The position numbers were made by a program, and so were the translations under genes. DNA of 64,000 nt from Palsa-504 sp963834685. GTDB lineage: Bacteria; Actinomycetota; Actinomycetes; Streptosporangiales; Streptosporangiaceae. The notes under the pieces are model-generated. The model had not been told where the DNA came from. It worked only from the letters and a program-made list of their open reading frames with translations, and searched no databases. The number at the start of each line of letters is the position of its first letter. Within the stretch, counting starts at the first letter, position 1. The DNA lies in NCBI GenBank assembly GCA_963834685.1, contig CAWICW010000037.1:62001-126000 (forward strand), given 5' to 3'. Below are positions 1 to 8,589 of the stretch, one piece after another.

Positions 1-34
1 AGATCCTCCAGGTGTCGCAGTGGATGGGGCCGGC

Positions 35-271
35 CTACGGCTGGGATTCCGGGTCGGGTACGGCGGTCGGGAGCGAGTCCTCCTCGGGATCCGGGCGAGG
101 CTGCTGATGCGGCGGCCACGGTCCCGCGACCGGCTGGCCGGCGACTTTGAGGTAGTCGATCAGCTCGGGCCAGGCCCAGACGGTCGGGCTCTTCCCGGTC
201 TTGGGAGCGTGCTCGATCAGCTCGTATAGCCGCGGGTTACCGCGGCTATGGCCGTCGGATTCGATTCGCAT
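35..271 (-). CDS. small hypothetical protein (78 aa)
   Basis: No family recognised. The protein is 78 aa, with a possible folded N-terminal half (residues 10-50, including the Trp-rich stretch TVWAWPELIDYL) and a Pro/Glu/Asp-rich disordered tail. The ATG start is supported by GGGAG placed 8 nt upstream. A perfect 20-bp palindrome lies 27 nt upstream of the start codon, so expression may be repressor-controlled. It lies downstream of and in the same direction as the LysR gene, 141 nt away. No signal peptide or membrane segment is visible. Confidence 0.5.
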   Translation of the reverse strand: MRIESDGHSRGNPRLYELIEHAPKTGKSPTVWAWPELIDYLKVAGQPVAGPWPPHQQPRPDPEEDSLPTAVPDPESQP

Positions 272-297
272 ACTGAATACTCCCGGCGCTGGACAAT

Positions 298-317
298 ACT
301 GACGGGCGCCCGTCAGT
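298..317. promoter_or_regulatory. perfect 20-bp palindrome, candidate repressor operator
   Basis: The sequence ACTGACGGGCGCCCGTCAGT is identical to its reverse complement, with no loop and no following T-run, so it looks more like a dimeric repressor site (TetR size) than a terminator. It lies between the LysR gene end and the start of the 78-aa gene, just upstream of the latter. No TetR gene lies in the visible sequence, so the cognate regulator is unknown. Confidence 0.5.
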
Positions 318-412
318 TGTGACCGTCAACATGATCCGCCCGGCCGCGCCGCCCCGCAATACGCGAATAAGCTCTTGCTTAAGGGTGCTGTTTTCGGGCG
401 TCTTGCCTGGTC

Positions 413-1369
413 TCAGCTCCAGATCGTGACGTACACCGGGGGCCGGAACCGGGACGGCGGGACGCCGCTGGCCGGCGAGCGCATCAGGTGCATGGCTTCC
501 GGAGTGCTCAGGTAACGGCGGAAGGAGCTGGCCGCGGTGCTCTGGTGCTGCCGTTCGAGCAGAGTGACATGCCAGCAGGCGTCCACCCGGCAGCCGGGCT
601 GCTCGACCCGGGACAGCTCGCCGCGGCGCAGCTGATGGGCGACGAGGTGTTCCACGGCGGGCGCGACCCCCGTCCCGTCGGCCGCCGCCGCCCAGGCGGC
701 GGTCTGGTTGGGGAAGACCCTGACCTGGTTCTCGGGGATGCCCAGGCCGGACAGCATCTTGCCGGTCTCGCTGTCCGGATCGGTACCGGAAAGATCCACG
801 AACCACAGCCACTGGCGGGGACCCCCGCGCAGCCGGGGCTGGCCGGCCGTAACGACCACCAGCCGGTACCGGAAGATCGGCTCGGTCACCAGGGTCAGAG
901 CCGGGTCGTCCGGCAGCGTCCGCGGGTCGGAGCCGATGGCCACGTCGGCCAGCCGGTTGGCGATCAGGACATTCATCTCCTTGGTCGCCGCGACGCCCGC
1001 CGAGACCTCGACCGATCCGGCGAATCGCTTGATGAACGCCTCGGTCAGCGGGCTGATCACGAACTCGGCGATGGTGGAGCTGGACACCACACGCAACTGC
1101 TCGGGGGCACCCTGCGCGGCGCGGACCGCGGCGTGCGCCTCGGCGCCGAGCACGACGATCTGCGAGGCGGTGGCGAGCAGCCGGGAGCCCCCCGCGGTCA
1201 GGGTCATGCCGACCGGCCCGCGGGTGACCAGCTGATCACCCAGGTGCAGCCGGAGCGCCGACAGGGCCTGGGAGACGGCCGATTCGCTGACGCCGAGCGC
1301 GTTAGCGGCGGCGGTCACCGAGCCGAGCCTGGCCACCAGGACGAACGCGTTCAGCTGGGTAAGCGTCAT
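413..1369 (-). CDS. LysR family transcriptional regulator
   Basis: This is a 318-aa DNA-binding regulator of the LysR type. The N-terminal winged helix-turn-helix covers roughly residues 1-60 (ALGVSESAVSQALSALRLHL), followed by a substrate-binding domain at about residues 90-295. I chose the ATG at 1369 because the family pattern begins there (MTLTQLNAF); a longer reading frame upstream lacks family character. It lies 121 nt downstream of menD on the same strand and no adjacent divergent target gene is present, so its target and effector are unknown. It could be a distal part of the men transcription unit. Confidence 0.85.
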   Translation of the reverse strand: MTLTQLNAFVLVARLGSVTAAANALGVSESAVSQALSALRLHLGDQLVTRGPVGMTLTAGGSRLLATASQIVVLGAEAHAAVRAAQGAPEQLRVVSSSTIAEFVISPLTEAFIKRFAGSVEVSAGVAATKEMNVLIANRLADVAIGSDPRTLPDDPALTLVTEPIFRYRLVVVTAGQPRLRGGPRQWLWFVDLSGTDPDSETGKMLSGLGIPENQVRVFPNQTAAWAAAADGTGVAPAVEHLVAHQLRRGELSRVEQPGCRVDACWHVTLLERQHQSTAASSFRRYLSTPEAMHLMRSPASGVPPSRFRPPVYVTIWS

Positions 1370-1490
1370 TGCATGATCATTATGCCCGCTAGTCGCGTCG
1401 GCGACGACCATTGCCAATCCGGCCCAGCGGCCGCCGCGCCCATGCACGGACAACGGAGTACCGACGGACAACCTGGTAGCGCGCCGGCCG

Positions 1491-3191
1491 CTACCGAGCC
1501 GATCGGACGGCCGCGGCCGCCACCTCGCGCAGCCGTCCGCGCAGCGCGGCGCCGGCCGCGCGGTCGGTCTGCGCCTCCACGATCCGCAGGCCCGTGCCCG
1601 GCAGCGCCTTGCCCAGGTCCTCGGGCCCATCCAGACGCTGGTAGGGCAGGCCGAACGCGGCGGCCAGGTGATCCAGGCCGGCCCCGTGCGGTGTGCCGAA
1701 GAGCCGGTCGAACGAGCCGGTGAACGCGGCCTGCTCGAGGGTGGAGAAGATCCCGCCGCCGTCGTTGTTGACCACGACCAGGCACAGATCTGGCCGCGGT
1801 TCGCTCGGCCCGAGAGCCAGGCCGGGCGTGTCGTGCAGGAAGGCCAGGTCCCCGATCAGGGCGAACGCCGGGCCGCCGTGCGCCAGCGCGGCCCCGATCG
1901 CCGCCGACACGGTGCCATCGATGCCGCTGGTCCCGCGGTTGGCCAGGACGCGGACGTCAGCGCGGGTTACGGCATGAAAATCAATATCCCGAACGGGCAT
2001 ACTGCTTGCCGCCCACAAAAGTGCGTCTTCCGGGAGCCCCAGGACCAGGTCCCGGGCTAGCCGGGGCTCGGTCAGGTCATCGCCGGAGTCGAGGACGGCG
2101 TCGACCGCGCGGCGCGCCGCGTCATCGGCTCGTCGCCACCCGTCCAGCCAAGGCGTTGGCCCGGCTGGCGTGCTGCTGAGCCGGATCCCCGTGGCGACGT
2201 CGGTGGCGGTCCGCTGCGGGTCGGCCCAGTGTCCCGGCCCCTGCCCGATGACCACGTGCCGGCCAGCGGGCCCGGCCAGCAGGGCCGACTGGGGGCGGGA
2301 CAGCCCCGGCCGCCCGGCCGACACCAGCACGTCGGGCCGGTGCGCCGCCATGAATTCCGGCGTCGCGAGCAGGTACTGGTACGCGGGCAGCGCATTCGGC
2401 CCGCGCCTGGCCCCGGACGATGGCTCCGCGAGCAACGGCCAGCCGGCCTGCTCGGCCAGGTCCACCAGCGCCGCCGCGTCATAATCGCCGTCGCCGCAGA
2501 TCACCGCCCCGCGTTCGGTCCAGGGCAGCTCGAGCCGCCCGGTGGTGGCGCTGGGAGGTCCGAAGCTGGTCCACGGCTTCCCGTCCGGACGCCCGTCCAG
2601 CGCCTCGGGCCAGTCGTGGTCTCCGGCGACGCCGGGCCGGTCGGGCGTGAGCGGGTCGCGGAAGGCCAGGTTGAGGTGGACCGGCCCGGCCCAGCCGCCC
2701 GCGCTGCCCGCCGCGTGCCCCCAGGCCTGGCAGGCTAGCGAGCGCCAGTAGGCCACCGCCCCGGGGCGCCGCTCGGGCACGCCGGCCTCGCAGAACCAGC
2801 GCACCGCGCTGCCGTACAGCTTGATCTGGTCGATCGCCTGGTTGGCGCCGGTGCCCCTGAGCTCGGGGGGCCGGTCGGCGGTCAGCACCAGCAGCGGGAC
2901 GCCGGACTCGTCGGCCTCGATCACGGCCGGGTGGAAGTTGGCCGCCGCCGTGCCCGAGGTGCACAGCACCGCTACCGGTCGCCGGCTCGCCTTGGCCAGG
3001 CCGAGAGCGGCGAACGAGGCGGACCGCTCGTCGATCCGAACGTGCAGCCGCAGCCGCCCGCGCTGCTCCAGGTCACCGAACGCCATGGCCAGCGGGGTGC
3101 TCCGCGATCCGGGGGCGAGGACCACCTCGCGCAGCCCGCATCGGGTCAGCTCGTCGCAGAACGCCAGGCCAAACGCGGTGGACGGGTTCAC
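1491..3191 (-). CDS. menD: 2-succinyl-5-enolpyruvyl-6-hydroxy-3-cyclohexene-1-carboxylate synthase (MenD)
   Basis: MenD is a thiamine-diphosphate enzyme that adds a succinic semialdehyde unit from 2-oxoglutarate to isochorismate in menaquinone synthesis. The 566-aa protein has the N-terminal pyrimidine-binding part (VVLAPGSRSTPLAMAF near residues 23-38, then RIDERSASFAALG) and the C-terminal pyrophosphate-binding part with GTSGIDGTVS and GDLAFLHD. The GTG start at 3191 overlaps the menC stop by 4 nt, indicating translational coupling. The frame stays open upstream only because of the G-rich repeat in menC. Length is normal for actinobacterial MenD. Confidence 0.95.
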   Translation of the reverse strand: MNPSTAFGLAFCDELTRCGLREVVLAPGSRSTPLAMAFGDLEQRGRLRLHVRIDERSASFAALGLAKASRRPVAVLCTSGTAAANFHPAVIEADESGVPLLVLTADRPPELRGTGANQAIDQIKLYGSAVRWFCEAGVPERRPGAVAYWRSLACQAWGHAAGSAGGWAGPVHLNLAFRDPLTPDRPGVAGDHDWPEALDGRPDGKPWTSFGPPSATTGRLELPWTERGAVICGDGDYDAAALVDLAEQAGWPLLAEPSSGARRGPNALPAYQYLLATPEFMAAHRPDVLVSAGRPGLSRPQSALLAGPAGRHVVIGQGPGHWADPQRTATDVATGIRLSSTPAGPTPWLDGWRRADDAARRAVDAVLDSGDDLTEPRLARDLVLGLPEDALLWAASSMPVRDIDFHAVTRADVRVLANRGTSGIDGTVSAAIGAALAHGGPAFALIGDLAFLHDTPGLALGPSEPRPDLCLVVVNNDGGGIFSTLEQAAFTGSFDRLFGTPHGAGLDHLAAAFGLPYQRLDGPEDLGKALPGTGLRIVEAQTDRAAGAALRGRLREVAAAAVRSAR

Positions 3192-4285
3192 GAGCGCGGC
3201 TCCCCGAGGGGTCGAGGGGTCTTGGGGGGAACGGCTCCTCTCCCAAGGGGGGTCCGGGGGGATGGGTCCCCCCGGGAGAAAGAGCGGGGGGATCCCGGGG
3301 GGTCGCCCTCCCGGGGCCAGCAGAGCGCCTCGCCGAGGAACCTCGCCGCGGCCGCCGCCCGGTCCCGCCACGGCGCCGGGTCGGTCTCGAAGCGCGCCAA
3401 CCGGGCCGCGTCCACCGCGGGACGGCGGACCGGCAGCTCGCCGGCCTCGGCCACCAGCGGGTCGGCCGTGACGTCTCCGGCTAGCAGCGACATGGTGGCC
3501 AGGCCGCACGCGTAGGGCAGCTCGGGCAGGGCGGCGGCCAGCGCCACCCCGGCGGCGAGCCCGACCGAGGTGTCGACCGCGCTGGATACCACCACGGGCA
3601 GCCCGCAGGCCTCGGCCACCCGCAGCGCGGCCCGGACGCCACCCAGCGGCTGGACCTTCAGCACCACGATGTCGGCCGCGCCCGCGGCCCGGACCCGCAG
3701 CGGGTCATCGGCGCGCCGGATGGACTCGTCTGCCGCAACCGGGATATCGATATGTCGACGCAGCTCGGCGAGGTCGTCCAGGGTGGCGCAGGGCTGCTCG
3801 GCGTACTCGAGCCCGAACGCGGCCAGCTGCCGCAGCATACGTGCCGCCTGCCCGACCTCCCAGCCGCCGTTGGCATCGACCCTGATCCGGCCCGACGGGC
3901 CGAGCGCCTCGCGGACCGCCTCGACCCGCTCGATGTCCGCCGCCTCGGCCTGCCCGCGCTCGGCCACCTTGACCTTGGCCGTCCGGCAGCCCGAGGCGGC
4001 GACGATCCGCATCGCCTGCCCGGGTCCGACGGCGGGCACGGTGACGTTCACCGGGATCCGGTCCCGGACCGGTGCGGGCCACCCCTCGACCGCCGATTCC
4101 AGCGCGCTGGCCAGCCACCGCGCACACTCCCGCGGCCCGTACTCGGCGAACGGCGAGAACTCCCCCCACCCAGCGGGCCCCTCGATCAGGGCTCCCTCCC
4201 GCACGGTTATGCCCCTGAACTTCACCGGCATGGGAATAGCGAACGACCGCAACCCCCGGAGCAGCCCAGCCCCCCAGTCGGTCAT
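3188..4285 (-). CDS. menC: o-succinylbenzoate synthase (MenC) with repeat-derived C-terminal tail
   Basis: This enolase-superfamily enzyme dehydrates SHCHC to o-succinylbenzoate in menaquinone synthesis. Visible catalytic residues are the KVK pair near residue 103, metal ligands in VDANGG, AEQP and AADES, and the second lysine in VLKVQP. The ATG at 4285 is used here; a GTG six bases upstream is also possible. The last ~36 residues (Pro/Gly/Ser/Arg-rich, ending LGEPRS) are unlike the family and are encoded by a G-rich repeat shared with menE, read here from the opposite strand. The catalytic core should be unaffected. Confidence 0.92.
   Translation of the reverse strand: MTDWGAGLLRGLRSFAIPMPVKFRGITVREGALIEGPAGWGEFSPFAEYGPRECARWLASALESAVEGWPAPVRDRIPVNVTVPAVGPGQAMRIVAASGCRTAKVKVAERGQAEAADIERVEAVREALGPSGRIRVDANGGWEVGQAARMLRQLAAFGLEYAEQPCATLDDLAELRRHIDIPVAADESIRRADDPLRVRAAGAADIVVLKVQPLGGVRAALRVAEACGLPVVVSSAVDTSVGLAAGVALAAALPELPYACGLATMSLLAGDVTADPLVAEAGELPVRRPAVDAARLARFETDPAPWRDRAAAAARFLGEALCWPREGDPPGSPRSFSRGDPSPRTPLGRGAVPPKTPRPLGEPRS
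3205..3312 (+). repeat. G-rich repeat copy 1 (inside menC 3' end)
   Basis: The plus strand carries runs of G and C around the core CCCAAGGGGGGTCCGGGGGG followed by a short link and GGGTCCCCCCGGGAG. The same core, in the same plus-strand orientation, lies inside menE at 5206-5325. The core can fold through its GGGG/CCCC arms. It encodes the atypical Pro/Arg/Ser-rich tail of MenC. Exact boundaries cannot be set from two copies. Confidence 0.7.
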
Positions 4286-4291
4286 GGGCAC

Positions 4292-4416
4292 CCGGTGAGA
4301 ATGATCACACCCACGCGAGGGTTGTCCTGGATGTGGTCCTCCCCTGGTTCCGGGCCAGACGGCTGCCAGTCGATCACTCGTAACCTCCTAAGGTCCGGGA
4401 TCTAACCTTAACGATC
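4292..4416. promoter_or_regulatory. divergent promoter region menC / menE
   Basis: This 125-nt spacer must hold the promoters of the divergent menDC and menE units. TAACCT at 4403-4408 resembles an actinobacterial -10 box and would place the menE transcript start at or next to its GTG, giving a leaderless mRNA; menE has no ribosome-binding site. No clear -35 is seen. Confidence 0.4.
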
Positions 4417-5736
4417 GTGACGAACCGCTCTTTGCATGCGGTCCTGGTCGGGCGCACCGGGCCGCGGCTGCTTGAGTTGCTGGCCGCGGCGCTCGACGGC
4501 AGCGGGCCGGCCATCGCGCCGCTGGACGCCCGGCTGCCCGAGGCCCGGCTGGCCGAGCTGCTCGCCGCGCTGGCCCCGAGCAGTGTGGAGGGACCGGACG
4601 GAGTCACCACGCTCCGTTCGGGCCAGGAAAAGGGAGTAGCCGAAGGTACGGCGGTCGTGGTGCCCACGTCGGGGTCCACCGGAGTGCCGAAGGGGGTCGA
4701 GCTTAGTGCCGCCGCGCTGCGGCACTCGGCGCGGGCCTCACTGGCCAGGATCGGGGCCCGGCCGGGTGAGCGGTGGCTGTGCTGCCTACCGGGTACCTAC
4801 ATCGCCGGGATCCAGGTGCTGGTGCGCTCGCTGGTCAGCGGCACCGACCCCGTGCTGGCCGACCGCGCCGACGCCGAGGCGGTCGCCGCCTCCGGCTGCG
4901 CGCATGTCTCCCTGGTACCGACCCAGCTGAGACGGCTGCTCCATATCGATATACCGATAAATCCGGATATTCCGGCGCCCCTGGCCGGGTTCAGGACGGT
5001 GCTGCTGGGCGGGGCTGCCGCGCCGGCCGGCCTGCTGGATGCCGCCCGGACCGCCCGGGTGCCCGTGGTGACGACCTACGGCATGACCGAGACCAGCGGC
5101 GGCTGCGTCTACGACGGGATCCCGCTGGACGGGGTACGGGTCAGAATCGGCGACGAGGACGATCGCATCTGGCTCGCCGGCCCGGTGCTGTTCTCGGGTT
5201 ATCGCCAAGGGGGCCGAGGGGGTCTGGGGGGAAAGGTTTCCCCCCAGGACCGGGGGGATTCCCAAAGGGGGTCCGGGGGGACGGGTCCCCCCGGGGGAGA
5301 GCCGTCGCCCCCCCGGGAGTCACAGTGGCTCCGGACCGGCGACCTGGGCCGCTTGGATTCCGCGGGTCGGCTGGTGGTGCGCGGCCGCGCCGATGACGTG
5401 ATCAACAGCGGCGGCTACATGGTGGTCCCGGGCGAGGTGGCGGCGGCGCTGCAGACCTGCCCGGGCGTCCGGGACGCGGCCGTCCTGGGCCAGCCCGACC
5501 CGGAATGGGGCGAACGGGTCGTAGCGGTCGTGGTGCCCGCCGACCCGGCCAACCCGCCGACCCTCGAATTGCTTCGTCTCCATGTGCAGGAGCGCCTGCC
5601 GCGTTACGCTGCTCCGAGCAGGGTCGTGATGGTCGATGCGGTTCCCATGCTTCCTAGCGGGAAGCACGACCTCGCCCGGCTCAGGCGAGAACTGCTGCGG
5701 CGGGAACAATCTGAGGCGGAGAGCGTTACTTATTAG
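4417..5736 (+). CDS. menE: o-succinylbenzoate--CoA ligase (MenE) carrying an in-frame repeat insertion
   Basis: This is an acyl-adenylate-forming enzyme that activates o-succinylbenzoate with ATP and CoA for menaquinone synthesis. The P-loop-like motif PTSGSTGVPKG is at residues 83-93, TYGMTETSGG at 220-229, LRTGDLG at about 305-311, and the C-terminal lysine motif is LPSGKHDL. Residues 264-303, between FSGYR and WLRTGDLG, are a 40-residue Gly/Pro/Ser/Arg-rich insertion encoded by the G-rich repeat. It falls in a surface loop just before the hinge region, which may be why it is tolerated. The start is GTG and no ribosome-binding site is evident. Confidence 0.93.
   Translation: MTNRSLHAVLVGRTGPRLLELLAAALDGSGPAIAPLDARLPEARLAELLAALAPSSVEGPDGVTTLRSGQEKGVAEGTAVVVPTSGSTGVPKGVELSAAALRHSARASLARIGARPGERWLCCLPGTYIAGIQVLVRSLVSGTDPVLADRADAEAVAASGCAHVSLVPTQLRRLLHIDIPINPDIPAPLAGFRTVLLGGAAAPAGLLDAARTARVPVVTTYGMTETSGGCVYDGIPLDGVRVRIGDEDDRIWLAGPVLFSGYRQGGRGGLGGKVSPQDRGDSQRGSGGTGPPGGEPSPPRESQWLRTGDLGRLDSAGRLVVRGRADDVINSGGYMVVPGEVAAALQTCPGVRDAAVLGQPDPEWGERVVAVVVPADPANPPTLELLRLHVQERLPRYAAPSRVVMVDAVPMLPSGKHDLARLRRELLRREQSEAESVTY
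5206..5325 (+). repeat. G-rich repeat copy 2 (in-frame inside menE)
   Basis: This 120-nt segment (exactly 40 codons) has the same core as the menC copy: CCCAAAGGGGGTCCGGGGGG, then a short link and GGGTCCCCCCGGG. It is flanked by conserved MenE motifs, so its limits follow from the protein. Being a multiple of three without stops keeps menE open. The two copies are about 2 kb apart and share orientation on the plus strand. Confidence 0.7.
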
Positions 5737-5848
5737 TGCCCGGACAAAGTGCCCCGTTGATGACTGCGCGGGGAAACGAGGGGTACTTGATGGAAGCCCG
5801 TGAACGACGTGTGGATTGCGTGCGTATCTAGGAGGAGGGAGGTGTCTC

Positions 5849-7180
5849 ATGCCGCGGATCGCCATGGCGACCTCATCGGTCGTCGAAACGGATGAAGAGG
5901 CGAGCACGACCCGTGTGGATGACCTGATCCAGCGGGGACGTAGCCAGGGTCACCTGTCTCTTGCGGAACTGAGGAGCGCCTTTGACCAGGCAGGCCTGAC
6001 GCCTGCCGAGGGACGGTCCATCCTGCGCGAGCTGGCCGAGTCCGGCGTGCGGCTGGCCAATGAGCTGGGCGACTCGGGCAAGGCCCGTTCGGTACGCTCG
6101 GCTGCCGCCCCGGCCCGAGCCGTCAAGGACAGGGACGACGCTGACGCCGAGTCCGGCGATGAGGGCGACCTGGACCTGGCGGACGCCGAGGTGGTGAACC
6201 TCGAGGCGGAAGCCGCCGCGCTCGCCGAGTCCGACCGGCTGAGCGAGGTCGACCTCGACGACCAGACGCCCGCCATGGGCGATTCGGTGCACACCTACCT
6301 GAAGTCGATCGGCCGGACCAGCCTGCTGACCGCCGAGCAGGAGGTAGACCTGGCCAAGCGCATCGAGGCTGGCCTGTTCGCCGAGCACAAGCTGGAAACC
6401 GCGACGGGGCTGGACGAGGCTTACCGGCGTGATCTCGAGCTCGTCGCCGAGGACGGGCGGCGCGCGAAGGCGCACATGCTCGAGGCGAACCTGCGCCTGG
6501 TCGTGTCGGTGGCCAAGAAGTACAGCGACCGGGGCCTGTCCCTGCTGGACGTGGTGCAGGAAGGCAACCTCGGCCTGATCCGGGCCGTCGAGAAGTTTGA
6601 CTACACCAAGGGCTACAAGTTCTCCACCTACGCCATGTGGTGGATCCGGCAGGCCATCCAGCGCGGCTTCGCCGACTCGGCGCGGACCATCCGGCTGCCG
6701 GTGCATGTGCTCGAGATGCTCAGCAAGCTGAGCCGCGTCGAGCGGGACATGCACCAGCGCCTGGGTCGCGAGCCGACCCCGGAGGAGCTGGCCGTCGAGC
6801 TGGACCGGACGCCGGACCAGATCGAGGAGCTGCTGCGTACCAGCCGGCAGCCGATCAGCCTGGACTCCACCATCGGCGAGGACGGCGAGACCAGCATCGG
6901 CGACCTGATCGAGGACATCGACGCGCCCGAGGCCTCCGAGCTTGTCGACCGTCAGCTGATGGCCGAGCAGCTGCGTTCGGCGCTGGACGCGCTGACGCCG
7001 CGTGAGGCTACGATCATGGCGATGCGGTTCGGGCTGTATGACGGCAACCCGCACACCCTCGACGAGATCGGCCGCGCGCTCGGCCTGACCCGCGAGCGGA
7101 TCAGGCAGCTCGAGAAGCAGTCGCTGTCCAAGCTGCGTCACCCGAGCCGCGCGCAGCCGCTGCTCGACTTCGCCAGCTGA
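5849..7180 (+). CDS. RNA polymerase sigma factor, RpoD/HrdB family
   Basis: This is a 443-aa group 1/2 sigma-70 factor directing core RNA polymerase to promoters. Residues about 20-65 resemble region 1.1, followed by an acidic linker; region 1.2 (DSVHTYLKSIGR), region 2 (LVVSVAKKYSDRGLSLLDVVQEGN, KGYKFSTYAMWWIRQAIQRG), region 3, and region 4 with the HTH near TLDEIGRALGLTRERIRQLE. The ATG at 5849 is preceded by a strong GGAGGAGGGAGG. It ends LLDFAS rather than the YLD ending common in HrdB, so principal versus principal-like status is open. A hairpin terminator follows. Confidence 0.93.
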   Translation: MPRIAMATSSVVETDEEASTTRVDDLIQRGRSQGHLSLAELRSAFDQAGLTPAEGRSILRELAESGVRLANELGDSGKARSVRSAAAPARAVKDRDDADAESGDEGDLDLADAEVVNLEAEAAALAESDRLSEVDLDDQTPAMGDSVHTYLKSIGRTSLLTAEQEVDLAKRIEAGLFAEHKLETATGLDEAYRRDLELVAEDGRRAKAHMLEANLRLVVSVAKKYSDRGLSLLDVVQEGNLGLIRAVEKFDYTKGYKFSTYAMWWIRQAIQRGFADSARTIRLPVHVLEMLSKLSRVERDMHQRLGREPTPEELAVELDRTPDQIEELLRTSRQPISLDSTIGEDGETSIGDLIEDIDAPEASELVDRQLMAEQLRSALDALTPREATIMAMRFGLYDGNPHTLDEIGRALGLTRERIRQLEKQSLSKLRHPSRAQPLLDFAS

Positions 7181-7208
7181 CCATTCCTACCACCTGCCTC
7201 CCGACCAT

Positions 7209-7241
7209 GTGCCGGGCCCGACCTCCCGCCGGGCCCGGCAC
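7209..7241. terminator. bidirectional hairpin terminator
   Basis: A perfect 12-bp stem (GTGCCGGGCCCG paired with CGGGCCCGGCAC) closes a 9-nt loop between the convergent sigma-factor and SRPBCC genes. There is no long T-run, as is usual in high-GC actinobacteria. Confidence 0.7.
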
Positions 7242-7255
7242 CCGGCTATCCGGGG

Positions 7256-7705
7256 TCAGCCGACGGCGCCGTCCTCCAGCCGGGCCTTGAGATTCTGGCA
7301 GCTCTGCGGGACCTCCTTACGGGCCTCCCGGACGACCACCGGCACGATCAGCTTGCCCATCCCGTACCCCTCGACGTCCACCTCGATCGCGACGTGTGCC
7401 GCCTCGCCCGCCTGGCGCGGATCCACGGTCACACTCACGTTGGCCCGGATCGGGCCGTCGATCCCCCGGACCGCCCACCGGCGCGGTGGGCTGAGCTCTG
7501 TTATCTCCGACGTGGAGGTTCGGTCCGAACCCCCGACCCGCCGGGTCATGATGCACAAGGACCCGACCGCGGGCGCGCCGTCCCCCTCGATATGCGCGCT
7601 GATGACACCTGACTGCCACTCTCCGAACCGCGATGGGTCGGTGGCATACCGGAACACCTCATCCGGCGGCCGGGCCACATCGACCTCGGACACTATGGGC
7701 GCCAT
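7256..7705 (-). CDS. SRPBCC family (START-like) protein
   Basis: The 149-aa protein has the helix-grip pattern of polyketide cyclase/START-like proteins: an N-terminal strand with VARPPDEVFRYATDPSRFGEWQSG and a C-terminal helix (VPVVVREARKEVPQSCQNLKARLE) that would close a hydrophobic ligand pocket. GGAGGACAAATT precedes the ATG. Divergent from fdhD with 41 nt between starts. Ligand and role cannot be deduced. Confidence 0.8.
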   Translation of the reverse strand: MAPIVSEVDVARPPDEVFRYATDPSRFGEWQSGVISAHIEGDGAPAVGSLCIMTRRVGGSDRTSTSEITELSPPRRWAVRGIDGPIRANVSVTVDPRQAGEAAHVAIEVDVEGYGMGKLIVPVVVREARKEVPQSCQNLKARLEDGAVG

Positions 7706-7746
7706 AATTTGTCCTCCTCCGCCGGACCCAGCGTAGCCTCGCCTCT

Positions 7747-8589
7747 ATGAGCGGTACGACGGCCAGGCGGCGCGTGCTGCGGGTTCCGGTGACCGGCGCC
7801 GCCCAGCACCGGGCTGACCTGCTCGCGGTCGAGGAGCCGCTGGAGATCCGGGTCGACGACGAGCCGCTCGCGGTGACGATGCGCACCCCGGGCGACGACA
7901 TCGACCTGGCGGCGGGCTTCCTGTTCACCGAGGGCCTGCTCGGCAGCCTCGATGAGGTCCAGGAGATCCGCATGTGCGACCAGAACGTGGCAGCGGTGAC
8001 GGTCAAACCGGGGCGCAAGCTCCGTTACCAGCAGGCGGACGCTGCTAGTTCAGCCGACGGTGCCGGCGGGCCCGGCGCGGCCCGGAAGTTCCTCACCACC
8101 AGCGCCTGCGGCGTGTGCGGCAAGGACAGCATCGAGGCGATCCGGGTCCGGTCGACCTTCGACGTGGCCGCCGATCCGGTGCGGGTCTCCCCCGCCGTGC
8201 TGGCCGCCTTGCCCGACCGGCTGCGGGACGCGCAACGGGTGTTCAGCCGCACCGGCGGGCTGCATGCGGCCGGCCTGTTCACCCCGGACGGCACGCTGCT
8301 GGTCCTGCGCGAGGACGTGGGCCGGCACAACGCGGTGGACAAGGTCGCCGGCTGGGCGCTGCGCTCGGGCCTGCTGCCGCTGGCCGGGCACATCCTGCTG
8401 GTCAGCGGGCGGGCCTCGTTCGAGCTGGCTCAGAAGGCGATCATGATCGGGGTGCCGGTCCTGGCGGCCGTGTCCGCGCCGTCCTCACTGGCCGCCTCGC
8501 TGGCCGAGGAGGGCGGCCTGACCCTGGTCGGGTTCCTGCGCGGCACCACGATGAACGTCTACGCCGGCACCCAGCGGGTTAGCCGCTAG
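7747..8589 (+). CDS. fdhD: formate dehydrogenase accessory sulfurtransferase FdhD
   Basis: FdhD moves sulfur from a cysteine desulfurase to the molybdenum cofactor of formate dehydrogenases. The 280-aa protein has the active cysteine pair CGVCGK at residues 121-126, plus EDVGRHNAVDKV and LLVSGRASFELAQK, all typical of the family. No formate dehydrogenase gene is in the window, so the client enzyme lies elsewhere. Its TAG stop shares the palindrome CTAG with the stop of the convergent MBL-fold gene. Confidence 0.95.
   Translation: MSGTTARRRVLRVPVTGAAQHRADLLAVEEPLEIRVDDEPLAVTMRTPGDDIDLAAGFLFTEGLLGSLDEVQEIRMCDQNVAAVTVKPGRKLRYQQADAASSADGAGGPGAARKFLTTSACGVCGKDSIEAIRVRSTFDVAADPVRVSPAVLAALPDRLRDAQRVFSRTGGLHAAGLFTPDGTLLVLREDVGRHNAVDKVAGWALRSGLLPLAGHILLVSGRASFELAQKAIMIGVPVLAAVSAPSSLAASLAEEGGLTLVGFLRGTTMNVYAGTQRVSR

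Noticed and set aside
488..1723. Long plus-strand open frame opposite lysR and menD
   Set aside because: It is antisense to recognised genes; such frames arise from strong G/C third positions and the product is low-complexity Gly/Arg/Pro-rich.
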